The notes below the pieces were generated by a model. That model did no database searches. It was not told the origin of the DNA and worked only from the letters and a program-made list of their open reading frames with translations. A DNA stretch of 64,000 nucleotides from assembly GCF_001425175.1 (NCBI RefSeq), contig NZ_LMDV01000001.1, positions 124,001 to 188,000 of the forward strand. Direction: 5' to 3'. The translations under genes were made by a program, and so were the position numbers. This DNA comes from Nocardioides sp. Root1257. Lineage in GTDB: Bacteria; Actinomycetota; Actinomycetes; Propionibacteriales; Nocardioidaceae. The first letter of the stretch is position 1, and each line of letters opens with the position of its first letter. Shown here piece after piece: positions 33,957 to 42,448 of this stretch.

Positions 33957-35195
33957 ATGGACGACTTCCCCCTCTACCCCTCCGGACTGCGGCTGACGGG
34001 TCGTCGCGTGGTCGTGGTGGGCGGCGGCCACGTCGCCCAGCGGCGGGTGCCGCAGCTGATCGCGGTCGGGGCCGATGTCCACGTGGTCTCGCCGGAGATC
34101 ACGCCGGCGATCGAGGGCATGGTCGGGGCCGGTGAGATCACCTGGCACGAGCGCGGCTTCGTCGCCGCCGACCTCGACGAGACGTGGTACGTCATCGCCG
34201 CGACGGCCGACCACGACGTCAACGAGGAGATCTCCGCCGCCGCCGAGGCGCGGCGGATCTTCTGCGTCCGGTCGGACGACGCGACCCGGGCGACCGCCTG
34301 GACCCCGGCCGTCGGCCGGCACGCGGGGGTCACCGTCGCGGTGCTGGGTCAGCGCGAGCCGCGTCGCTCCGCCGCCGTACGCGACGAGATCCTGGAGGGT
34401 CTGCGCGAGGGCACGATCGTCGCCCGGCACGAACGGGACCGGACCCCCGGCGTGGTGCTGGTCGGCGGTGGGCCGGGCGATCCGGAGCTGATCTCGGTCG
34501 CGGGGCGCAAGGCACTGATGGAGGCGGACCTGGTCGTGGCCGACCGGCTCGCTCCGCGCGAGCTCCTCGGCGAGCTGCCCGCCGACGTCGAGCTGGTGGA
34601 CGTCGCCAAGCTGCCGCGAGGCCGCTCCGCGCAGCAGGCGGAGATCAACCGGCTGATCGTCGAGGGTGCGCTGGCGGGCAAGCGGGTGGTGCGGTTCAAG
34701 GGCGGCGACAACTTCGTCTTCGGGCGCGGCTACGAGGAGGTGATCGCCTGCCGCGAGGCGGGGGTGCCGGTGACTGTCATCCCGGGGCTGTCGAGCTCGG
34801 TGTCGGTCCCGGCCGTGGCGGGCATCCCGGTGACCCATCGCGGCATCACCCACGAGTTCACGGTGGTCTCCGGCCACCTGCCACCGGGCCACCCCGAGTC
34901 GCTGGTGAACTGGCCGGCACTCGGTCAGCTCGCGGGCACCGTCGTGCTGATGATGGCCGTGGAGAACGCACCCGCGATCGCGGCGGCGCTGGTCGCCGGC
35001 GGACGGCCGGCCACGACGCCGGTCGGCGTCGTCTGCGACGGCACGATGCCGGGGGAGCGCACGGTCCTCGCGACGCTCGGCACGCTCGCCGACGAGCTCG
35101 TCGCCCACGACGTACGTCCGCCCGCGATCATCGTGGTCGGCGAGGTCGTGGCGGTCGCCCACCCCGAGGTCTACTCCGGGGCCGTCGGGTCCTGA
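33957..35195 (+). CDS. cysG: siroheme synthase (CysG-like: dehydrogenase/chelatase plus uroporphyrinogen-III methyltransferase)
   Basis: 412 residues. N-terminal NAD-binding dehydrogenase/ferrochelatase half (TGRRVVVVGGGHVAQRR, about 1-150) and a C-terminal SAM methyltransferase half (about 160-410) with VVLVGGGPGDPELIS, DRLAPRELL and RFKGGDNFVFGRG. Makes precorrin-2 from uroporphyrinogen III and can carry it on to sirohydrochlorin or siroheme for sulfite and nitrite reductases. The ATG at 33957 starts the conserved N-terminus; an in-frame ATG at 33909 is less likely. Overlaps the methyltransferase gene by one base (TGATG). Confidence 0.9.
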   Translation: MDDFPLYPSGLRLTGRRVVVVGGGHVAQRRVPQLIAVGADVHVVSPEITPAIEGMVGAGEITWHERGFVAADLDETWYVIAATADHDVNEEISAAAEARRIFCVRSDDATRATAWTPAVGRHAGVTVAVLGQREPRRSAAVRDEILEGLREGTIVARHERDRTPGVVLVGGGPGDPELISVAGRKALMEADLVVADRLAPRELLGELPADVELVDVAKLPRGRSAQQAEINRLIVEGALAGKRVVRFKGGDNFVFGRGYEEVIACREAGVPVTVIPGLSSSVSVPAVAGIPVTHRGITHEFTVVSGHLPPGHPESLVNWPALGQLAGTVVLMMAVENAPAIAAALVAGGRPATTPVGVVCDGTMPGERTVLATLGTLADELVAHDVRPPAIIVVGEVVAVAHPEVYSGAVGS

Positions 35196-35998
35196 TGGCG
35201 ACGATCCTCGCGGTCGACGACCCGGCCGACCCGCGGCTGGGGGACTATCGCGACCTGCGCGACGTCGAGCTGCGCAAGCACCTCGAGGCGGAGCACGGCC
35301 TCTTCCTGGCCGAGGGCGAGAAGGTGGTGCGGCGCGCGGTCGAGGCCGGCTTCGCGCCGCGGTCCTTCCTGATGGCCGAGCGCTGGGTCGACGGGCTCGC
35401 CGACGTCCTGGCGACCACCGACGCGCCCTGCTACGTGATGACCGAGTCCGCCGCCGAGCGGGTGACCGGCTTCCACGTGCACCGTGGCGCGTTGGCGTCG
35501 TTCGCCCGCAATCCTCTGCCGGCCGTCGACGCCGTCCTTGCCGGCGCCCGGTCGGTGCTGGTCCTGGAGGACCTGGTCGACCACACCAACGTCGGCGCGA
35601 TCTTCCGCTCCGGTGCGGCCTTCGGCTTCGACGCCGTGCTCCTGGCGCCACGGTGCGCCGACCCGCTCTACCGGCGCGCGATCAAGGTCGGCATGGGCGC
35701 GGTCTTCAGCACCCCGTGGACCCGGCTGCCGGACTGGTACGACGCCCTGCCCTCGCTGTCGGCCGCCGGCTTCACGACCGTCGCGCTGACGCTGGCCGAC
35801 GACGCGACCGCGATCGAGGACGCCGTCGCCGGCGTCGATCGCGTCGCGCTGGTGCTCGGCTCCGAAGGCCACGGCCTCTCGCCCCGCTGGGAGCGGTCCG
35901 CCGACCGCCGCGCCGTCATCCCGATGCGCGAGGGCATCGACTCTCTCAACGTCGCCGCCGCCACCGCCGTGGCGTGCTACATCACCGCCCGGCGCTGA
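35195..35998 (+). CDS. TrmH/SpoU-family RNA 2'-O-methyltransferase
   Basis: 267 residues. An N-terminal substrate-binding part (LRKHLEAEHGLFLAEGEKVV) precedes the SPOUT knot with the three motifs LVLEDLVDHTNVGAIFRSGAAFG, LVLGSEGHGLS and IPMREGIDSLNVAAATAV. Methylates ribose in tRNA or rRNA; the target base cannot be inferred. The same reading frame is open far upstream, but that part overlaps the siroheme gene and is spurious. ATG is coupled to the siroheme stop by TGATG. It converges on corA across a dyad element. Confidence 0.9.
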   Translation: MATILAVDDPADPRLGDYRDLRDVELRKHLEAEHGLFLAEGEKVVRRAVEAGFAPRSFLMAERWVDGLADVLATTDAPCYVMTESAAERVTGFHVHRGALASFARNPLPAVDAVLAGARSVLVLEDLVDHTNVGAIFRSGAAFGFDAVLLAPRCADPLYRRAIKVGMGAVFSTPWTRLPDWYDALPSLSAAGFTTVALTLADDATAIEDAVAGVDRVALVLGSEGHGLSPRWERSADRRAVIPMREGIDSLNVAAATAVACYITARR

Positions 35999-36012
35999 GC
36001 CTCCGGCTCCGC

Positions 36013-36069
36013 GGTTTGGTCACCAAGCGCAGACCGGGAACGCTCCCATGCACGGTTGGTGACCAAACC
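36013..36069. repeat. TTGGTNACCAA dyad element
   Basis: Arms GGTTTGGTCACCAA and TTGGTGACCAAACC, core GGGAACGCTCCC, 40-base arm spacing. The flanks extend the symmetry (CCTCCGGCTC before, GAGCCGGAGG after), so the whole dyad spans about 36000-36082 between the convergent methyltransferase and corA genes. Confidence 0.9.
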
Positions 36070-36086
36070 TGCGAGCCGGAGGCCGC

Positions 36087-37226
36087 TCAGATCCAGCGAC
36101 GCAGCTTGAAGACACCCCACAGCGTCACGCTCACCAGCAGCATCATCACCAGAGCGATCGGGTAGCCGTAGGCCCAGTGCAGCTCCGGCATGTGGTCGAA
36201 GTTCATGCCGTAGACCGTGCCGACCAGGGTCGGGGCGAAGAGGATGGCCGCCCAGGCCGAGATCCGCTTCACGTCGTCGTTCTGGTCGATGCTGGCCTCG
36301 GACAGGGCGCGCATCTCCTCGTTCTGCCGCTGGGCGACCAGGGTCGCGTTCACGGTCAGGATGTCGCGGAGCAGCTGGCGGAAGCCGTCGACCTGCTCGA
36401 TCACCTGGATGAGGTGGTCCTCGACGTCGCGCAGGTAGCGCTGGAGCTCGGGGTCGGTCCCGTACTTCTCGAAGCCGGCGGTCAGGTTCGTGAGCACGGC
36501 GAGCAGCGGCCGGGTGGCGCGCTGGAACTCGATCACCTCGCGGGACAGCTCGTAGATGCGCCGCGACACCTGCGGGTCACTGCCGAAGACCTCGGTCTCG
36601 ATCTCGTCGATGTCGTTGCCGAGCCCCGCCACGACCGGCGCGTAGCCGTCGACGATCCGGTCGAGGATGGCGTAGAGGATCGCCTCGGGGCCGAGCGCCA
36701 GCAGGTCGGGGTTGCTCTCGAGGCGGCGGCGTACGGCGGAGAGGTCCGGCGACTCGCTGTGCCGGACGGTGATCACGAAGTCGGCGCCGACGAAGACGTG
36801 CACCTCGCCGAAGTCCACCTCCTCGCGCGCGTCGTCGTAGTGCGCCGCGCGCAGCACGACGAAGAGGGTGTCGTCGTAGCGCTCCAGCTTGGGCCGCTGG
36901 TGCGCGACGATCGCGTCCTCGATGGCCAGCTCGTGCAGGTCGAACTCGTCGGCGATCGAGCCCAGCTCGTGGTGGTCGGGACGGTAGAGGCCGATCCACG
37001 CCACGGCGTCCTCGTGATCCCGCAGGGAGCGGTAGGACTCTGCGAGCGTGGTGGGCGAGTCGACCCGGTCGCCGGCGACGTAGACGGCGCTGTCGACCAT
37101 GCTGTCGCGGTTGCCGATGCGTTCGACGGCCAGCGAGGCACCCGGCGTGGCCGAGGCGCGTCGTACGCCGGGGCGGCGGACGCGGTCCGTCAGCGAGCGG
37201 ATCGGCTTGAAGCTGCGGTCAGACAT
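36087..37226 (-). CDS. corA: CorA-family Mg/Co transporter
   Basis: 379 residues: a large N-terminal cytoplasmic domain, two C-terminal membrane helices and the selectivity motif YGMNF before TM2 (LVGTVYGMNFDHMPELHWAYGYP). Forms a pentameric divalent-cation channel. It has a longer, basic N-terminus (SFKPIRSLTDRVRRPGVRR) than the second CorA at 59.4 kb. GAGG precedes the ATG. I see no M-box-like leader in the 117 bases upstream. Confidence 0.9.
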   Translation of the reverse strand: MSDRSFKPIRSLTDRVRRPGVRRASATPGASLAVERIGNRDSMVDSAVYVAGDRVDSPTTLAESYRSLRDHEDAVAWIGLYRPDHHELGSIADEFDLHELAIEDAIVAHQRPKLERYDDTLFVVLRAAHYDDAREEVDFGEVHVFVGADFVITVRHSESPDLSAVRRRLESNPDLLALGPEAILYAILDRIVDGYAPVVAGLGNDIDEIETEVFGSDPQVSRRIYELSREVIEFQRATRPLLAVLTNLTAGFEKYGTDPELQRYLRDVEDHLIQVIEQVDGFRQLLRDILTVNATLVAQRQNEEMRALSEASIDQNDDVKRISAWAAILFAPTLVGTVYGMNFDHMPELHWAYGYPIALVMMLLVSVTLWGVFKLRRWI

Positions 37227-37343
37227 GGCGGGACCTCAGAGTTCGTGCGGGTGCGGGAGGGGGAGCGGCAACTGTCGCTATGCACTGCACTCACCTCCGT
37301 CAGTCCGGGTCCTGCGCCGACGTCGAGAAGCGTACGCCGCGGC

Positions 37344-37937
37344 TCAGCCGGCCGGCCACTCGGGCGGGAAGTCCGCGGCCACCTTGTCGTGCGCCTTCTG
37401 GAGCTTCTTGCGGAGCTTGGTCGGGATGCGGTCGCCGAACACGGTGCCGAGGGTGTGGTCGGTCTCGTGCTGCAGGCACCTGGCCAGCAGCCCGTCGCCG
37501 GAGAACTCCACGAGCTCGCCGTCGAGACCGGTGCCGCTGACCGAGGCGAAGTCGGGACGGGCGCACTCGATGAAGGCGCCCGGGAAGGACAGGCAGCCCT
37601 CGTCGTCGGCATCGAGGTTGCGGTCCTTGCCCTCGGGGAGGGTGAGGACGGGGTTGCAGACGACGCCGACCGTACGACGGCCGTCGGCGTCGGGGCAGTC
37701 GAAGACGAACATCGCGACGTCCTCGCCGATCTGGCAGGCGGCCAGGCCGACGCCGTCCGCGGCGTACATCGTGGCGACCATGTCGGCGGCCAGGGCGCGC
37801 AGCGCGTCGTCGTACGTCCGGACCTGCGCCTGGGGGCGGTGCATCACGGGCGTGCCCCACCGGGTCATCGGGCGCACCGTGCCTCCGGTCGGGAGCGGGC
37901 CGTGGGGGGCGAGGGGCTGGTCGGACTGGTCGGGCAT
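37344..37937 (-). CDS. def: peptide deformylase
   Basis: 197 residues. All three signature motifs are present: GVGLAACQIG, EGCLSFPG with the metal-binding cysteine and QHETDHTLG with the two metal-binding histidines and catalytic Glu. Removes formyl from new proteins. N-terminus (about 1-24) is longer than in E. coli. Not linked here to fmt; it stands between corA and the acyl-CoA dehydrogenase pair. The frame is open far upstream, but the ATG at 37937 has a TACGCT box 7 bases before it. Confidence 0.92.
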   Translation of the reverse strand: MPDQSDQPLAPHGPLPTGGTVRPMTRWGTPVMHRPQAQVRTYDDALRALAADMVATMYAADGVGLAACQIGEDVAMFVFDCPDADGRRTVGVVCNPVLTLPEGKDRNLDADDEGCLSFPGAFIECARPDFASVSGTGLDGELVEFSGDGLLARCLQHETDHTLGTVFGDRIPTKLRKKLQKAHDKVAADFPPEWPAG

Positions 37938-37944
37938 GAGGAGG

Positions 37945-37950
37945 AGCGTA
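37945..37950 (-). promoter_or_regulatory. -10 box of a leaderless promoter
   Basis: On the minus strand TACGCT ends 7 bases before the ATG of the deformylase gene. Confidence 0.55.
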
Positions 37951-37993
37951 GCCAGCGTGTGACCCGACCCACGGACCGCGTCGTAGCGCTCGT

Positions 37994-38010
37994 TGTAACT
38001 CCGAGTTACA
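37994..38010. promoter_or_regulatory. perfect palindrome, candidate TetR-type operator
   Basis: TGTAACTC-C-GAGTTACA, every base paired about one central C, ending 8 bases before the start codon of the acyl-CoA dehydrogenase pair. Typical of lipid-responsive TetR repressors; no such gene is in the window. Confidence 0.75.
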
Positions 38011-38018
38011 TTTGCATC

Positions 38019-39383
38019 ATGTCCCTCCTCACCAGCCTCCGCCCGGGCGGCCGGCACGGCATCGCCGCCACGGAGACGCGCGACCCGATCGGGTACGCCG
38101 TCGCCGCGCTCAGCCGCCTCGCGCAGAGCGACGTGCTCGACCGTCTCGGGCTCCGCAAGCAGACCGAGACCGCCGTCTACACGGCCACCCGCGGTGGCTT
38201 CAGGACCATCACCCGAGCCGGGCGGACCTTCGCCCGGGCCGGGGCGCAGGGGAGTCCCGGGTCCCGGCCGGTCACCGCCACCCGCCCCGGGGTCTTCGAC
38301 CTCACGCCGAGCGAGGACGAGCAGATGCTCGTCGACGTGGTCACCGAGCTGGCCGCCGAGGTGCTGCGCCCGGCGGCCGCCGAGGCCGACGAGACCTGCG
38401 TCGCTCCCGAGGTCGTGCTCAAGGCCGGCCTCGAGGTCGGGCTGCCGATCCTCGGCCTGCCCGAGGAGCTCGGCGGGATCACCGAGGAGCGCTCGGCGGT
38501 CGCCGGGGCCCTGGTCGCCGAGGCCCTCGCGCACGGCGACCTCGGGCTCGCCGTGGCGTCCCTGGCGCCCGGCTCGGTCGCCACCGCCCTCGGGCTCTGG
38601 GGGAGCGAGGCACAGCAACAGACCTACCTGCCCGCCTTCACGTCCGACGACGTGCCGGCCGCGGCCATCGCGCTGACCGAGCCGACCGTGCTCTTCGACG
38701 TCCTCGCGCCCGCCACGACCGCGGTCCGCACCGACGACGGGTTCGTGCTCAACGGCCTGAAGTCGGCGGTGCCGCGCGGAGCGGACGCGGAGCTGTTCGT
38801 GGTCGGCGCCTCCCTCGACGGCGCCCCCGTGCTCTTCCTCGTCGAGGCCGGGGCGGCCGGCCTCCAGGTCGAGGCGGACCCCGCGATGGGCGTCCGCGCG
38901 GCCGGGCTCGCCCGCCTGCACCTGGACGGCGTCGCCGTCCCGGAGGACGCCGTCCTCGGCACGACCGACGGCACGACGTACGCCGAGTGCGTGCGGCTCT
39001 CCCGCCTGGCCTGGTGCGCCCTCGGCGTCGGCGTCGGGCAGGCGGTGCTCGACTACGTGACGCCGTACGTGAAGGAGCGGGAGGCGTTCGGGGAGCCGGT
39101 CGCCCACCGGCAGTCGGTCGCCTTCATGGTCGCCAACATCGCGATCGAGCTCCAGGCGATGCGGTTGCTGACCTGGAAGGCGGCGTCGCGCGCGGCCGCC
39201 GGCAAGGACATCGCCCGGGACGTCGCGCTCGCCCGGCAGCTGTGCGCCGACAAGGGCATGCAGATCGGGCTGGACGGCGTCCAGCTGCTCGGCGGTCACG
39301 GCTTCGTCAAGGAGCACCCGGTGGAGCGTTGGTACCGCGACCTCCGGTCCATCGGCGTCATGGAAGGCACGGTGCTCATCTGA
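38019..39383 (+). CDS. acyl-CoA dehydrogenase (FadE24-like)
   Basis: 454 residues with an extra N-terminal segment of about 90 residues before the dehydrogenase fold. The fold shows ALTEPTVLFDV where the flavin-binding loop normally reads TEPxxGSD, so that loop is altered. The C-terminus LLGGHGFVKEHPVERWYRDLRSIGVMEGTVLI ends right after the EGT motif that holds the usual catalytic Glu. Pairing with a second dehydrogenase in TGATG overlap recalls mycobacterial FadE24-FadE23 and other heteromeric pairs. Oxidises an acyl-CoA at C2-C3; substrate unknown. Confidence 0.85.
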   Translation: MSLLTSLRPGGRHGIAATETRDPIGYAVAALSRLAQSDVLDRLGLRKQTETAVYTATRGGFRTITRAGRTFARAGAQGSPGSRPVTATRPGVFDLTPSEDEQMLVDVVTELAAEVLRPAAAEADETCVAPEVVLKAGLEVGLPILGLPEELGGITEERSAVAGALVAEALAHGDLGLAVASLAPGSVATALGLWGSEAQQQTYLPAFTSDDVPAAAIALTEPTVLFDVLAPATTAVRTDDGFVLNGLKSAVPRGADAELFVVGASLDGAPVLFLVEAGAAGLQVEADPAMGVRAAGLARLHLDGVAVPEDAVLGTTDGTTYAECVRLSRLAWCALGVGVGQAVLDYVTPYVKEREAFGEPVAHRQSVAFMVANIAIELQAMRLLTWKAASRAAAGKDIARDVALARQLCADKGMQIGLDGVQLLGGHGFVKEHPVERWYRDLRSIGVMEGTVLI

Positions 39384-40600
39384 TGGCCATCAACTTGGAC
39401 GACCCGAAGAAGTTCCGGCCGCTGGTCGGGCAGGCCCACCAGGTCGCGATGAACATGCTGCGGCCGATCTCGCGCAAGTACGACAAGGCCGAGCACGCCT
39501 ACCCCAAGGAGCTCGACATGCTCGCCGCGATGATCGACGGGCTCTCGGAGTCCGGCGCGAGCGAGGGCGCGGGTGCTGCCGGCGTGAAGCGCGACGAGAA
39601 GGTCGACGATGCCGGCGGGGTCAAGAACGGCACCAACCTGGCGTCGGTGATGTCGATCGCCGAGATGTGCTGGGGTGACGTGGGTCTGCTGCTCTCCATG
39701 CCGCGCCAGGGCCTCGGCAACTCGGCGATCGCGTCGGTGGCCGACGCGGAGCAGCAGGCGCGGTTCGAGGGCGTCTGGGCCGGGATGGCGATCACCGAGC
39801 CCGGCACCGGCTCCGACTCCGCCAACATCTCGACGACCGCCGTGCTCGATGGCGATCACTACGTCATCAACGGCGAGAAGATCTTCGTGACGTCCGGAGA
39901 CCGCGCCGACGCGATCGTGGTCTGGGCGACGCTCGACAAGTCGCTGGGCCGGGCCGCGATCAAGTCCTTCGTGGTGCCGAAGGGGACGCCGGGCATGAGC
40001 GTCGAGCGCCTCGAGCACAAGCTCGGCATCAAGGCGTCCGACACGGCGACCATCCGGTTCGAGGACTGCCGCGTCCCTGCCGAGAACCTCCTCGGCTCGC
40101 CCGAGATCGACACCAAGCAGGGCTTCGCCGGCGCGATGGCGACCTTCGACAACACCCGGCCGCTGGTCGCCTCGATGGCGGTCGGCTGCGCGCGGGCCTC
40201 GCTCGACCTCACCCGCGAGCTGCTCTCGCAGGCGGGGGTCGAGGTCGACTACGACCGTCCGGCCCTCACCCAGTCGGCGGCAGCCGCGAAGCTGCTCCAG
40301 ATGGAGGCGGACTGGGAGGCGGCGTACCTGCTCATGCTCCAGGCGGCGTGGATGGCCGACAACCGGCAGCCGAACTCGCTGGAGGCCTCGATGGCCAAGG
40401 CGAAGGCCGGCCGGGTCGGCTCCGACATCACGCTCTCGTGCGTGCAGCTCGCGGGGTCGCTGGGCTACAGCGAGTCCGAGCTGCTCGAGAAGTGGGCGCG
40501 CGACTCGAAGATCCTGGACATCTTCGAGGGCACCCAGCAGATCCAGCAGCTCATCGTCGCCCGGCGGGTCCTCGGCCTCACGAGCGCGGAGCTCAAGTAG
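39383..40600 (+). CDS. acyl-CoA dehydrogenase (FadE23-like)
   Basis: 405 residues with canonical motifs: AITEPGTGSDSANI flavin loop, INGEKIFVTSG, and the C-terminal KILDIFEGTQQIQQLIVARRVLG with the catalytic Glu in FEGT. Probably forms one enzyme with the altered partner encoded just upstream (TGATG overlap); in known heteromeric dehydrogenases one subunit supplies most of the active site. The transcript should respond to the palindrome at 37994. The end overlaps the convergent fusion gene by 8 bases. Confidence 0.88.
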   Translation: MAINLDDPKKFRPLVGQAHQVAMNMLRPISRKYDKAEHAYPKELDMLAAMIDGLSESGASEGAGAAGVKRDEKVDDAGGVKNGTNLASVMSIAEMCWGDVGLLLSMPRQGLGNSAIASVADAEQQARFEGVWAGMAITEPGTGSDSANISTTAVLDGDHYVINGEKIFVTSGDRADAIVVWATLDKSLGRAAIKSFVVPKGTPGMSVERLEHKLGIKASDTATIRFEDCRVPAENLLGSPEIDTKQGFAGAMATFDNTRPLVASMAVGCARASLDLTRELLSQAGVEVDYDRPALTQSAAAAKLLQMEADWEAAYLLMLQAAWMADNRQPNSLEASMAKAKAGRVGSDITLSCVQLAGSLGYSESELLEKWARDSKILDIFEGTQQIQQLIVARRVLGLTSAELK

Positions 40601-42002
40601 TCAGGCTCGCAACGCGGTCGACGTCCTCGGGTCCCTCCAGGTCGGCGAGGGCCAGGAAGACCGTGTCGACGCCCCGATCGGCGAGTGCGCCGTAGCGGTC
40701 GCGCTGCTCCGCCGGGGTGCCGGCGTGCGTCCGGGCGGCGTACGTCGACGCGCTCGTGCTGCCGCGAAGCCGCTCGACGCGGGCCCAGGTGTCGTCGCGG
40801 TCCCGGCCGATGGTCGGCAGATCGAGCACCGTGACCCGGACGCTGGTGCCCGCCAGCGCCGCGACGGCACGGTCGACCTGGTCGGGGCGCACGTTGACCG
40901 CGTCGGCCAGTCGGCGCGCGATCCGCAGGGTCCGGGCGCCGGAGCCGCCCAGGACGATCGGGATGTCGTGCTCGGGTCGTGGGTAGCAGGTCGTCTCGGG
41001 CAGGTCGCCCGCCGCCTTCGTGCCGGGCGCCCACAGGGCCCGCATGACGGGGATCGCGCGCTCGACCTCGTCGAGCCGCTCGCGCGGTGGCGGGAAGGGC
41101 AGGCCGTACGCCGCGTGCTCGCGCTCCCACCAGCCCGCGCCGAGACCGACGAAGGCACGGCCGCCGGTGAGCGCGTCGAGCGTGGCCGCGGCCTTCGCGG
41201 TGATGCCCGGCGGTCGGAACGTGATGGGGGTGACGAGCGTGCCCAGGTCGAGCCCGGTGTCGAGACCCGCGAGGAGGCCGAGGGTCACCCACGGCTCGGG
41301 GATCGGCTCCCAGGCGCGGCCGACCTGGGGGATCTGGATGAGGTGGTCCATGACCGCGAGGCCGGCGAACCCGGCGCGGTCGGCCGCCGTCGCGATCCCC
41401 GCCAGCCAGGTCGCCGGGTCCTCGCCCCAGGGGAACCGGCTGACCTGGAGCACGAACCGCAGGCCCTGCGCGCTGCGTCGCTCCTCCTGCGGTCCGGTCG
41501 TGCTGCTCGGCGTGCGTTCCGGCGCTCCCTCAGCTGCACGACCGGCACCGGAGACGCGGTGGACCTCGTCCCAGCCCTCGAGGTCGAGGGCGGTGCCGAT
41601 CGCGCCGGCTTTCCGGATCTGCCCGGCGATGACCTGCGCCGGGACCGGACGGTCCCGCGCGCGGTTGCGCTCGCGGCAGAGCTCCGGCGGGGTCGTGAGG
41701 AGCACGACCACCGCGGGCAGGCCTGCCGCCCGGGCGAGCCCGAGCCACGCCGTACGACGCGCGTCGTCGAGGCCGAGCGTGTCGACGACGGTCGTCAGGC
41801 CACGCCCGACCCGGGCGGCGACGATCCGCTCGAGCAGGTCGAACGCGTCACCCGAGGCATCGAGGTCGTGCGGACCGCTGCCGACGACGCCGCGGAGGGC
41901 GTCCGAGGAGACCACCTCGTCGGCGCGGTAGCGGGCCGACGCCCAGGTGGACTTCCCGGCTCCGGACGGCCCGACCAGCACCACCAGCGCCGGGTCGGGC
42001 AA
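40593..42002 (-). CDS. P-loop kinase-like domain fused to luciferase-like oxidoreductase
   Basis: 469 residues, two domains. Residues 1-150 are a P-loop NTPase of the polynucleotide-kinase/zeta-toxin (AAA_33) type: GPSGAGKST near residue 11 and VVDTLGLDDARRTAWL, with LLTTPPELCRERNRARDRPVP as lid arginines. Residues about 180-465 are a complete luciferase-like flavoenzyme (FVLQVSRFPWGEDPATWLAGI, FVGLGAGWWEREHAAYGLPFPP, PIVLGGSGARTLRIA). The joint is a charged linker (about 155-178). Start is TTG at 42002, with no clear ribosome-binding site, so it is uncertain by a few codons. Why the two activities share a chain is unknown. Confidence 0.8.
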   Translation of the reverse strand: MPDPALVVLVGPSGAGKSTWASARYRADEVVSSDALRGVVGSGPHDLDASGDAFDLLERIVAARVGRGLTTVVDTLGLDDARRTAWLGLARAAGLPAVVVLLTTPPELCRERNRARDRPVPAQVIAGQIRKAGAIGTALDLEGWDEVHRVSGAGRAAEGAPERTPSSTTGPQEERRSAQGLRFVLQVSRFPWGEDPATWLAGIATAADRAGFAGLAVMDHLIQIPQVGRAWEPIPEPWVTLGLLAGLDTGLDLGTLVTPITFRPPGITAKAAATLDALTGGRAFVGLGAGWWEREHAAYGLPFPPPRERLDEVERAIPVMRALWAPGTKAAGDLPETTCYPRPEHDIPIVLGGSGARTLRIARRLADAVNVRPDQVDRAVAALAGTSVRVTVLDLPTIGRDRDDTWARVERLRGSTSASTYAARTHAGTPAEQRDRYGALADRGVDTVFLALADLEGPEDVDRVASLTT

Positions 42003-42013
42003 ACGGGGGTCCG

Positions 42014-42409
42014 TCAGGCCTCCGACCCGGCCGGCGGGGTCGCCTTCGTCGCGGGTGCCTTCTTGGGCGGCAGCTTGGCGCTCGGGGTGGCCGACTTCTT
42101 GGGCGGCGCCTTCTTCGCAGGAGCCTTCTTGGCCGGCGCCTTCTTCGCGACCTTGGCCACGTCGGCGGGCGTCGGCTGCTGCTCCCGCGGCGTGATGGCA
42201 GGCCCCGGCGCCGATGGCGGCGTGGGCGCCGGCGCGGGGGAGCGCATCAGCCGCTCACCCACGGACTGCGCGGCCTGTCCGACGGCCAGGAACCCGAGCG
42301 CGACGACACCACGCGCCTGCTCGGCGGCCTTCACCGCCGCAGCTGAGGGATCGGCCAGCGCGTCGCGCACGGCATCCTGGACCTTGTCGAGCGGTGACTT
42401 GTCGGTCAT
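42014..42409 (-). CDS. small protein with histone-H1-like basic tail
   Basis: 131 residues. An alpha-helical N-terminal half (DKVQDAVRDALADPSAAAVKAAEQARGVVALGFLAVGQAAQSVGERLMRSP) and a proline hinge are followed by a lysine/alanine/proline tail with repeated KKAPAKK and PPKK units. The tail resembles those of eukaryotic H1 and mycobacterial HupB, which bind DNA or RNA without sequence preference. The helical half is hydrophobic enough for an amphipathic or oligomerising helix. It lies between the fusion gene and a dyad element on the same strand. Function not known. Confidence 0.75.
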   Translation of the reverse strand: MTDKSPLDKVQDAVRDALADPSAAAVKAAEQARGVVALGFLAVGQAAQSVGERLMRSPAPAPTPPSAPGPAITPREQQPTPADVAKVAKKAPAKKAPAKKAPPKKSATPSAKLPPKKAPATKATPPAGSEA

Positions 42410-42448
42410 GCCTGGGATTCAAGCACGCTGGCTGGGGGCTCCGCGCCC

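Noticed and set aside
34184..35194. Upstream part of the frame that contains the RNA methyltransferase
   Set aside because: It is out of phase inside the siroheme gene; the methyltransferase begins at the ATG at 35195.
37227..37343. Possible Mg-sensing riboswitch before corA
   Set aside because: Only 117 bases, no M-box-like conserved stems recognised.
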